This document shows, piece after piece, positions 57,018-64,000 of a stretch of DNA of 64,000 nt (within the stretch, counting starts at the first letter, position 1; each line of letters opens with the position of its first letter). A program made the translations under genes and the position numbers. Below the pieces are notes generated by a model, which was not told the origin of the DNA, did no database searches, and worked only from the letters and a program-made list of their open reading frames with translations. This DNA comes from Deltaproteobacteria bacterium (GTDB taxonomy: Bacteria; CG2-30-53-67): the NCBI GenBank assembly GCA_013151235.1, contig JAADIO010000002.1, positions 41,369 to 105,368 of the forward strand. Reading direction: 5' to 3'.

Positions 57018-57085
57018 CCGCTTTCAGATTTTGCTTTTTGATCTTGTCTTACCCTTTGTGCCTGTGTGCCTCTGCCCCTCGCTTC

Positions 57086-59449
57086 TCAACTGTCCCCCTT
57101 CCATCGCCACTCGATAATTTCAGGCATGTCTTCACCGTACCGCCGGATGTATTCCTTGTGTTCGATCAGCCGGTCCCGCACGAACTGTTTGGTATAGGCT
57201 GCGACGGCATCGAGTTTCGGCACACGGTCGATCACGTCCGCCATCAGGTGGAACCGGTCCAGATCGTTGCGGACGGCCATGTCGAAGGGGGTGGTCGTGG
57301 TTCCCTCTTCCTTGTAACCCCGTACGTGCAGGTTTCCGTGGTTGGTCCGCCGGTAGGTCAGGCGGTGAATCAGCCAGGGATAGCCGTGGAAGGCGAAGAT
57401 GATCGGCTTGTCCCGGGTGAAGAGGGCATCGAAATCCCTGTTGGAAAGCCCGTGAGGATGTTCTTCCTTCGGCTCGAGGGTCATGAGATCCACCACATTG
57501 ATCACACGGATTTTAAGATCCGGCACATGTTCACGGAGAAGATCCACGGCCGCGAGGGTCTCCAACGTCGGAACATCCCCGGCGCAGGCCATGACCACAT
57601 CGGGATCGGCACCGAGATCGCTGCTTGCCCACTCCCAGATCCCGATCCCCGAGGAGCAGTGCTTGACGGCCGCATCCATATCGAGGTATTGGAGGGAGGG
57701 CTGTTTCCCGGCCACGATGACGTTCACGTAGTTCCGGCTCCGCAGGCAGTGATCGGTGACCGAGAGGAGGGTATTGGCATCGGGGGGGAAGTAGACCCGG
57801 ACGATGCCGGCCTTCTTGTTGACCACGTGATCGATGAAGCCGGGGTCCTGGTGGGAAAAGCCGTTATGGTCCTGGCGCCAGACATGGGAGGTAAGCAGGT
57901 AGTTGAGGGAGGCAATGGGGCGACGCCAGGGGATTTCCGTCTCCGTGACCTTGAGCCATTTGGCGTGCTGGTTGAACATCGAATCGATAATATGGATGAA
58001 GGCCTCGTAGCAGGAGAAGAAACCGTGCCGTCCGGTCAGGAGATACCCCTCCAGCCAGCCCTGGCAGGTATGCTCGCTCAGGATTTCCATGACACGGCCG
58101 TCCGGCGCAAGATGGTCATCCTCGGGAATCTTCGGGTCCATCCAGGTCCGGTCCGTCACTTCAAACAGGGCGCTCAGGCGGTTCGAGGCGGTCTCGTCCG
58201 GACCGAAGACACGGAAATTGTGCATATTGCTTTTCATCACATCCCGCAGGAAGCGGCCCATCACCCGGGTCGCCTCGGCGGTCACCCGGCCCGGCTCCGC
58301 GACTTCGACGGCATACTCCTCAAAGTCCGGCAGTTTGAGATCGCGGAGCAGGATCCCCCCGTTGGCATGGAGATTGGCCCCCATCCGGCGCTCCCCCTTC
58401 GGGGCAAGTTCGGCCAATTCGGGACGCAGGGTGCCCTTCTCATCAAAGAGTTCTTCCGGCCGGTAGCTCTTCATCCATGTTTCGAGCAGCGTGACATGTT
58501 CGGGCTTGGTCGCCATCTCGGCAAAGGGGACCTGGTGCGACCGCCAGAACCCCTCGGTCTTGAGCCCATCGACCTCTTGGGGGCCGGTCCACCCCTTGGG
58601 GGTCCGCAGGATGATCATCGGCCAGCGGGGCCGGCCGGCCAGGCCGTGGGTCCGGGCCTCGTCCTGTATGGTTTTGATCTCGTCGAACACCGTCTCCAGG
58701 GTTTCGGCCATGACCCGGTGCATTGACTCGGGTTCCTCTCCTTCCACGAAGAAGGGATTGTAACCGTAGCCGACAAAGAGGTCCTTCAACTCCTCATGAG
58801 GGATGCGGGAAAGGACCGTGGGATTGGCGATCTTGTAGCCGTTTAAGTGCAGAATGGGCAGTACCGCGCCGTCACGAACCGGATTGAGAAATTTGTTCGA
58901 GTGCCAGGCCGTGGCAAGAGGTCCGGTTTCAGCCTCCCCGTCTCCCACCACGCAGGCGGCAACCAGATCGGGATTGTCAAAGACGGCGCCGAAGGCGTGT
59001 GCGACCGAGTAACCGAGTTCCCCCCCCTCGTGAATGGAGCCGGGGGTCTCCGGGGCGACATGACTCGGAATCCCGCCGGGGAAAGAGAATTGCCGGAAGA
59101 GCTTCTTCATTCCTTCCGCATCCCGTGAGATGTTCGGATAGAACTCGCTGTAGGTCCCCTCCAGGTAGGTATTCGCCACCAGGCCCGGACCGCCGTGGCC
59201 GGGGCCGGCGATATAGATCATGTTGAGATCCCGTTCACGGATCATCCGGTTGAGATGAACGTAGATAAAATTCAGCCCCGGCGTGGTCCCCCAGTGCCCC
59301 AGGAGTCTGCGCTTGATGTGCGGAAGCGACAGGGATTCCCTGAGCAGCGGATTGTCATAGAGATAGATCTGGCCGATCGAAAGATAGTTGGCCGCCCGCC
59401 AGTAGGCGTCCATCTTCTTGAGTTCCTCCTGTGACAACGATTGATTCAT
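57086..59449 (-). CDS. xfp: Xylulose-5-phosphate/fructose-6-phosphate phosphoketolase
   Basis: A TPP enzyme that splits xylulose 5-phosphate or fructose 6-phosphate into acetyl phosphate plus an aldose phosphate. The 787-residue protein has [40 protein letters not shown] (TPP motif) and [12 protein letters not shown]. The ATG at 59449 has GGAGG 6 nt upstream. It lies 19 bp after ackA, whose enzyme consumes acetyl phosphate. Confidence 0.95.
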   Translation of the reverse strand: MNQSLSQEELKKMDAYWRAANYLSIGQIYLYDNPLLRESLSLPHIKRRLLGHWGTTPGLNFIYVHLNRMIRERDLNMIYIAGPGHGGPGLVANTYLEGTYSEFYPNISRDAEGMKKLFRQFSFPGGIPSHVAPETPGSIHEGGELGYSVAHAFGAVFDNPDLVAACVVGDGEAETGPLATAWHSNKFLNPVRDGAVLPILHLNGYKIANPTVLSRIPHEELKDLFVGYGYNPFFVEGEEPESMHRVMAETLETVFDEIKTIQDEARTHGLAGRPRWPMIILRTPKGWTGPQEVDGLKTEGFWRSHQVPFAEMATKPEHVTLLETWMKSYRPEELFDEKGTLRPELAELAPKGERRMGANLHANGGILLRDLKLPDFEEYAVEVAEPGRVTAEATRVMGRFLRDVMKSNMHNFRVFGPDETASNRLSALFEVTDRTWMDPKIPEDDHLAPDGRVMEILSEHTCQGWLEGYLLTGRHGFFSCYEAFIHIIDSMFNQHAKWLKVTETEIPWRRPIASLNYLLTSHVWRQDHNGFSHQDPGFIDHVVNKKAGIVRVYFPPDANTLLSVTDHCLRSRNYVNVIVAGKQPSLQYLDMDAAVKHCSSGIGIWEWASSDLGADPDVVMACAGDVPTLETLAAVDLLREHVPDLKIRVINVVDLMTLEPKEEHPHGLSNRDFDALFTRDKPIIFAFHGYPWLIHRLTYRRTNHGNLHVRGYKEEGTTTTPFDMAVRNDLDRFHLMADVIDRVPKLDAVAAYTKQFVRDRLIEHKEYIRRYGEDMPEIIEWRWKGDS

Positions 59450-59468
59450 GGCAGCCTCCACTGTGGTT

Positions 59469-60671
59469 TTATGGTGCTACATTACGGAGCAGGTAGGCCG
59501 TATGCCGGGCGATCATCAGCTCCTCATTCGTATGGGTCACACGGACCGTAACCCGGGAACCGGACGCCGAGATGATCGGCGCATGGCTCCGGTTCCGCTC
59601 CGGATCAAGCGTGAGTTCCAGGAATTCCAGTCCGTCGCAGATGCGCCGCCGGATCTTTGCGGCATGCTCTCCGATCCCCCCGGTGAAGACAAGGGTGTCA
59701 AGCCCGCCCAGCGCTGCCGTCAGCCCTCCGAGAAACTTCCGGGCCTGGTAGCAGAAAAGGTCCACGGCATCTTTGGCCCGGGGATCTTTTTCTTCTTTTG
59801 CCAGCAATTCCTTCATATCGCCGGAAGTTCCCGAAACCCCGAGAAGGCCGGACCTGCGATTCACCAGCTCATTCAGCTCCCGGGGTGTCATTCGCTTCTG
59901 TTCCAGAAGGTAGAGAAGCAGGCCGGGATCGAGATCCCCGGATCGTGTGCTCATGACCAGTCCCCCGGCCGGGGTAAAGCCCATGGTCGTATCGAGGCAC
60001 TGTCCTTTGTGCACGGCGGCCATGGAGGCGCCGTGTCCGAGGTGGGCGATGATGATGCGGCCGGCGGCCGCCTCCCGGCCCGCCTCCTGTTTCAGCACCT
60101 CCATGATATATTCGTAGGAAAGACCGTGAAATCCGTATCGGAGGACTCCATTCCCGAACAAATCTCCCGGGAACGGGTATCGCTGGGCCACGGGGGGCAT
60201 CCGGCGGTGAAACATCGTGTCGAAGCAGGCAACCTGGGCCAGGGCGGGATAGTCCCGGCCGATCGTTTCGATGGCGGACAACTCGTGGGGGAGATGTTCC
60301 GGCACGAAGGGGGTCAGGCGTTTCAGCTCCGCGAGCAGCCCGGGGGTGATCCGTTCCGGCCGGCTGTGGCGAATGCCCCCGTGTACCACCCGGTGCCCCA
60401 CCGCGTCCAGGTCCCGATCGAGGGCCTGCCCCCGCAGCCGGTCGAGGAGAAGCCGCATCGCCGTCCCGTGGTCGGGAAGGGAACGTTCCTCATGGATCCA
60501 CGTTTCGCCCTCCCCGTTCCGGGCGGAAAAGAGACCCCCGTCCGGTCCGATTCCCTGCATCTCTCCCGTCAGGATTCGCTCCTCCTCTTTTTCCATTCGG
60601 TAGAGAGAGAACTTGATGCTGGAAGAGCCGCTGTTGATCGTCAGGATCTTTTTCCGGTGTTCATCTTCCAT
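59469..60671 (-). CDS. ackA: Acetate kinase
   Basis: Converts acetyl phosphate and ADP to acetate and ATP. The 400-residue protein has [14 protein letters not shown], the catalytic region [30 protein letters not shown] and [20 protein letters not shown]. With xfp it forms a phosphoketolase branch producing ATP. No pta gene is adjacent, which fits acetyl phosphate arriving from phosphoketolase rather than acetyl-CoA. Confidence 0.96.
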   Translation of the reverse strand: MEDEHRKKILTINSGSSSIKFSLYRMEKEEERILTGEMQGIGPDGGLFSARNGEGETWIHEERSLPDHGTAMRLLLDRLRGQALDRDLDAVGHRVVHGGIRHSRPERITPGLLAELKRLTPFVPEHLPHELSAIETIGRDYPALAQVACFDTMFHRRMPPVAQRYPFPGDLFGNGVLRYGFHGLSYEYIMEVLKQEAGREAAAGRIIIAHLGHGASMAAVHKGQCLDTTMGFTPAGGLVMSTRSGDLDPGLLLYLLEQKRMTPRELNELVNRRSGLLGVSGTSGDMKELLAKEEKDPRAKDAVDLFCYQARKFLGGLTAALGGLDTLVFTGGIGEHAAKIRRRICDGLEFLELTLDPERNRSHAPIISASGSRVTVRVTHTNEELMIARHTAYLLRNVAP

Positions 60672-60821
60672 GAAGATCCGTCACTCCAAGCCGGGGGTGG
60701 AGGAAACGCGCAACATTCATGCCATCCGAAATTAGCAGAGAGATTTTGCAGAATCGTCATTTTCTCTTTCATAATTCCGGTGGAACAGTGCTTCATGGTT
60801 TATCCCCTTTCCCGGTTTCTG

Positions 60822-62099
60822 TCAAGCCGGCGGCGGCGGAGGGGTCAACAGGAAATAGGCGGGACGGTTCTTGAAGGGGGTATAGAGCGGGTCTCCGATC
60901 AGGACCATCCGCCAAGAGAGAAAAGGGTTGCTCAGTGCAAAAACCTCCACGAGGGTATAGCGCCCGGTCATGAGCAGGGGGAAGAAAATCGAGGGGGGTG
61001 GAAAGGCCGCGAGATAGGGCTCCGCCACCGGCCCCAGGGTTGCCGTCACCCCTTTTTCAATCATTCTTTTTACCCAGTAGTTCCCTTTCTTCCCGTGCAG
61101 GGATCTGCATTCGGCACTGGCCACATGGTACCCCACTGCGCCCCTGACCCATGTAAAGGCATCCCGGTATTCTGCAAGGCTGTACCATCCGCAATAGAGT
61201 GCCGCGTTGGGGCAGTCGCCCGGCCCGAAGAGTTCCGGCCGACTATCCAGAACCACGGGAAAGGCTGCCTTCCGGAGGATTTTTGCGGTTCTCCGGATAT
61301 TCTCGTCATAATTCCCGTAAGCGCTCTTGCCGGATCTCAGTCCCCTGGCATCGAGGTATAATTTGCCGGAAAGCCCTCTCTTTTCCACCCGGATTGCCGT
61401 TTCAACCAGGCCGCGGGCCAGTGCGACCGTCGGGGCGTCTAATCGGCTCACCAGCAATACCGGTTTCTTCCTGCCGCCTTTTTCTCGATTTCCCAGGAAA
61501 TCGGGATTGGGACGCGGCCCGGCAAGCGGATAGGGAACGGAAAGAAGAAGGGCAAGTTCGGAGTCCACCGACGCAACGGTATCCCTGCCGGAAAGATGAT
61601 TGAGTTGTGCATTTACCCTGCGGATCTCCTCCTTCAATCTCCGCAGGCTCCCCTTTTTCCGATCCTTTTGAAGAACGGAGAACGCCTTCTTCTTTTTCCG
61701 GACGGATTTCCGTACCGCCCGGACCTCCCCGTCCGAAACCCCGGCGGGGCGTTGCGGGCCGATCCGGAGGGGGACGCCGTAGGTGGTCACGATACAGCGA
61801 ATCTTCTCCCCCCGGGAGCGAAGCTTTCTCACGATCTTTCTAAGGGGGGCAGCGATCAACCGCGCATAGTCACGCCGGGAGATCTGTTCTCCTTTCGGCA
61901 TGTCAAGGGCGGAAAGATGTCCGGCGGGAATGTGCCTCCGGGCCATGTAGAATTTCCCCAGTCGCACCGATGCGGAGGTGCGGGAATTCACCAGGACCAG
62001 GATCTCTTCCGGGAGGAGAACGGCTTCCGCCGGTGTCGACAGAGGAACGACCACAGAAAAGAAGCAAAGCAACAGGAGTGAGAAGATTTGTGCAGGCAT
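60822..62099 (-). CDS. TIGR03790-family secreted protein
   Basis: A 425-residue exported protein of unknown function. From the ATG at 62099 it has a signal peptide (IFSLLLLCFFSVVVPLSTPAEA). Family text includes EEILVLVNSRTSASVRLGKFYMARRHIP, CIVTTYGVPLRI, LLLVSRLDAPTVALARGLV-like text and VGYHVASAECRSL. The last segment, FFPLLMTGRYTLVEVFALSNPFLSWRMVLIGDPLYTPF read in parts, is typical for the family. It ends in a proline run. The start is chosen on the signal peptide; the ribosome site is weak. Confidence 0.75.
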   Translation of the reverse strand: MPAQIFSLLLLCFFSVVVPLSTPAEAVLLPEEILVLVNSRTSASVRLGKFYMARRHIPAGHLSALDMPKGEQISRRDYARLIAAPLRKIVRKLRSRGEKIRCIVTTYGVPLRIGPQRPAGVSDGEVRAVRKSVRKKKKAFSVLQKDRKKGSLRRLKEEIRRVNAQLNHLSGRDTVASVDSELALLLSVPYPLAGPRPNPDFLGNREKGGRKKPVLLVSRLDAPTVALARGLVETAIRVEKRGLSGKLYLDARGLRSGKSAYGNYDENIRRTAKILRKAAFPVVLDSRPELFGPGDCPNAALYCGWYSLAEYRDAFTWVRGAVGYHVASAECRSLHGKKGNYWVKRMIEKGVTATLGPVAEPYLAAFPPPSIFFPLLMTGRYTLVEVFALSNPFLSWRMVLIGDPLYTPFKNRPAYFLLTPPPPPA

Positions 62100-62288
62100 G
62101 GTGATGAGATATTTTATACGCGTAACGCCCTCTCTATAAAATCTAATGAAGGTTTTTTCCCGATGGCTCCATCCATCCGTAGCCATCGGGTGCAAGGCCG
62201 GACTACATCCGTAAAATCAAGATACATTTTGTTTCGGGAATCCACAAGGGGGATTTTCAAATTTCGTGTCAATGGTATCGGAAAGTGC

Positions 62289-62326
62289 TTGACATTTATG
62301 ATTATATGAGTATATGGTCATATAAT
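62289..62326 (+). promoter_or_regulatory. arsR promoter and ArsR-type operator
   Basis: TTGACA (62289) - 16 bp - TATATG (62311) is overlapped by the perfect inverted repeat ATTATATGA-N8-TCATATAAT (62301-62326). AT-rich 9-bp arms over the -10 are typical of ArsR/SmtB autoregulation. Confidence 0.8.
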
Positions 62327-62348
62327 GTTAATTAAAGAGAGGGTTCGC

Positions 62349-62675
62349 ATGAACGAGATCATGATCCGCCAAGCGGCGGTGTTAAAGGCGCTTGCTCAAC
62401 CGACCCGGATGCAGATCCTGGAGCTGCTCCGTCAGGGGGAGCGCTGTGTCTGTGAGATTATCCCAGCGCTCCAGGAGGAGCAGTCCAATCTTTCCAAGCA
62501 TCTTGCCTCGTTACGACACGCGGGGATTGTGAATCTACGCAAGGAAGGCACCAGCAATTACTACAGTGTTCGTCACCCCGAGGTCTTCCGGATCCTCGAT
62601 CTGGCCCGGAAGATCGTTGAAAATGAGGTCAAACGATCCGCAAACATGTTGAAGGGATTAAAGGTCAAATCATGA
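62349..62675 (+). CDS. ArsR/SmtB-family metalloregulator
   Basis: A 108-residue winged-helix repressor. LKALAQPTRMQILELLRQGE leads into CVCEIIPALQ, where CVC is the arsenite/antimonite-type thiolate motif of the ArsR recognition helix. SNLSKHLASLRHAGIVNLRKEG is the DNA-binding helix and wing. The ATG at 62349 has AGAGGG 6 nt upstream. It represses itself through the palindrome overlapping its promoter and overlaps the TolC-type gene by 4 bp, suggesting metal-controlled efflux. The actual inducer is not proven. Confidence 0.9.
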   Translation: MNEIMIRQAAVLKALAQPTRMQILELLRQGERCVCEIIPALQEEQSNLSKHLASLRHAGIVNLRKEGTSNYYSVRHPEVFRILDLARKIVENEVKRSANMLKGLKVKS

Positions 62676-64000
62676 GAAAAGGTTTCTTCACGTCACGACT
62701 CCACGTTGCGGTCCTGGCCTGCCTGCTCCTCCTCTATCCGGTGGTTTCCGATGCCGGGGAGGCGCTGACCCTTGACCAGGCTTTCCATACCGCACTGACC
62801 GAAAGCCCCCTGGTTGCCCGGAGCCGTCAGGATGTTGAGGCTGCAAGTCAGGGAAGAAGAGCCGCTCGGGGAAAGCGGCTTCCCCGGATCGACCTGTACG
62901 CCCGGGCCGTACGGTTGAGCGATCCCCAGGTGGTGATCCCGATCAAGAGCTTTAATATGAAGACCCCTCCGGCCTTTAGTCGCGATCAATACGGCGCCGG
63001 TGTAACCTTCCGGCTTCCTCTCTATGAAGGCGGTCGTCTCAAACGTGCGGTGACTGTCGCCGAATTCTCCAGGGAGATCTCCAAGTCCGGGCTCCGGCTG
63101 ACGACCCAGGACCTGCTGGCCGATGTCACCAACATCTTCAACCGGATCCTCTATCTCAAGGGGTTGACCGCAGCGGAAGAGGAAACGTTGACGGCGCTGA
63201 AGAAGGCACGAGAAGATGCGGCGCTCAAGCTGAAGGTTGGACGAATCGCCCCGGTCGATCTCATGCGGATTGAGACCCAGGTGGCCGAACAGGAACAGGC
63301 ATTGATCCAAAGCCGGGAGGATCAGAGGCGGTCGCAACAGACCCTCGCCCTGCTTCTCGGCTGGAAACCCTCCCGGGAACCCGAGGCGGTAGGCACATTG
63401 GCGCCCCCGGCGCCCGGATCCGTTCCGACCGAGGATGAAATCGCAAAGACCCTGATCGAAAAACGCCCCGATATCCAAATGGCGATCGGAAAGGTTCGGA
63501 AGGCGGCGGCCACAGTCGAAATGATCCGGGGATTGCATCTCCCTTCGGTGGACCTGGTGACGGATTACGGCAAGAAGACCGGAAGCGGCGGACAGGGCGG
63601 CGAAGAGGTCTGGTCCGGGGGGGTCGTCGTGAATCTCAACCTTTTCAGCGGCGGCACGATCTCGGCCCAGGCCGCGCAGGCCGAAGCCCGCCTCTCTGCT
63701 GCCGAGGAAGAGCTCCGGCAGGCGAAGCTCAAGGCCCGGACCGAGATCCTGCATGCCCTTTCCGGTATGCGGGAGGCCCGGCATCGGTTTGAGGTGGCCG
63801 CTTCGGCCAGGAAGACCGCAGAGGAGACCTACCGGATCGAAGATCTCCGGTATCGGAAGGGGGATGGTACCGTGACGGACAGCCTTCTGGCCCAGGGGGC
63901 CTGGCTGTCCGCCCGGGCGAACGAGCTGGCTGCACTCTTCGATATGCAGAAGGCGGTCGTGGACTACCGGCTCGCTGCGGGCACCATTGATGAGGGGCTG
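62672..64000 (+). CDS. TolC-family outer-membrane efflux protein, 5' part (cut by window end)
   Basis: The first 443 residues of an outer-membrane efflux channel. It has a signal peptide (LHVAVLACLLLLYPVVSDAG) and begins the mature part with LTLDQAFHTALTESPLVARS. Two OEP repeats with long alpha-helical heptads are visible (for example LKLKVGRIAPVDLMRIETQ and RYRKGDGTVTDSLLAQGAWL). Sequence GVTFRLPLYEGGRLKRAV and GVVVNLNLFSGGTISAQ are the beta-barrel turns. It overlaps arsR by 4 bp; adaptor and pump genes are expected downstream, outside the window. Confidence 0.92.
   Translation, partial: MRKGFFTSRLHVAVLACLLLLYPVVSDAGEALTLDQAFHTALTESPLVARSRQDVEAASQGRRAARGKRLPRIDLYARAVRLSDPQVVIPIKSFNMKTPPAFSRDQYGAGVTFRLPLYEGGRLKRAVTVAEFSREISKSGLRLTTQDLLADVTNIFNRILYLKGLTAAEEETLTALKKAREDAALKLKVGRIAPVDLMRIETQVAEQEQALIQSREDQRRSQQTLALLLGWKPSREPEAVGTLAPPAPGSVPTEDEIAKTLIEKRPDIQMAIGKVRKAAATVEMIRGLHLPSVDLVTDYGKKTGSGGQGGEEVWSGGVVVNLNLFSGGTISAQAAQAEARLSAAEEELRQAKLKARTEILHALSGMREARHRFEVAASARKTAEETYRIEDLRYRKGDGTVTDSLLAQGAWLSARANELAALFDMQKAVVDYRLAAGTIDEGL

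Noticed and set aside
56990..58726. 578-codon rightward frame antisense to xfp
   Set aside because: Xfp is fully recognisable on the other strand; the antisense frame has no motif and is a product of codon bias.
59448..61361. 637-codon rightward frame antisense to ackA and the TIGR03790 gene
   Set aside because: It spans two real opposite-strand genes and their gap and shows no domain.

Overview
The window is a replication-origin region from an anaerobic, Gram-negative bacterium, probably of a deltaproteobacterial-type lineage (Desulfobacterota/Desulfuromonadota-like). This placement is inferred from gene content and order, not from a phylogenetic marker. Supporting content: an outer-membrane TolC protein and a lipoprotein; oxygen-sensitive enzymes (pyruvate:ferredoxin oxidoreductase, hydroxylamine reductase/hybrid cluster protein, molybdopterin formate dehydrogenase); MglA/MglB polarity proteins; two bactofilins; and the order mnmE-mnmG-rsmG-parA-parB-bactofilin.

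Layout. Positions 1-1959 hold the 3' part of mrdA (PBP2) and rodA. From 1998 to 12293 genes run leftwards: methyltransferase, bactofilin, parB, parA, rsmG, mnmG, mnmE, khpB, yidC, yidD, rnpA, rpmH, with two perfect parS palindromes (4947 and 7544). An AT-rich interval at 12354-12946 with DnaA-box-like sites is the likely oriC. There the coding strand switches, and dnaA-dnaN-recF-gyrB-gyrA run rightwards. Next come a TPR lipoprotein, serS, four serine tRNAs that together read all serine codons, tRNA-Arg(ACG), tadA, SRP RNA, dnaX, ybaB and recR.

From 28692 the content is more variable: porGDAB, mglB-mglA, a leftward GAF protein with a degenerate receiver behind a GEMM-type cyclic-dinucleotide riboswitch, a DUF547 protein, a glycogen debranching enzyme, a second bactofilin, a DUF4388 membrane protein, a MITE-like insertion, and a leftward rpsF-rpsR-murA-dapB-dapL cluster. 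Then follow glpK, a ferritin-like protein, a cold-shock gene, hcp, a BrnTA toxin-antitoxin pair, a truncated ERCC4-nuclease gene, a formate dehydrogenase operon with flavin/iron-sulfur partner subunits, a leftward ackA-xfp-glgP operon, a TIGR03790-family protein, and an ArsR repressor followed by a TolC-family gene cut by the window end.

How it fits together: the centre is chromosome replication and segregation (oriC, DnaA, ParAB-parS) with translation and tRNA maturation. The flanks suggest a fermentative or acetogenic-style energy metabolism: glycogen is mobilised (debranching enzyme, glgP), sugar phosphates are cleaved to acetyl phosphate (xfp) and converted to acetate plus ATP (ackA), and reducing power passes through ferredoxin (Por) and formate (Fdh).

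The most unusual signal is in the serine tRNA cluster. Three tRNA-Ser genes are each followed by a unit of about 205 bp that ends in an exact 19-20 nt copy of that tRNA's own 3' end. The unit also carries an upstream arm complementary to that copy, plus internal hairpins with covariation. The closest known analogue is the tyrT repeat/rtT RNA of E. coli.
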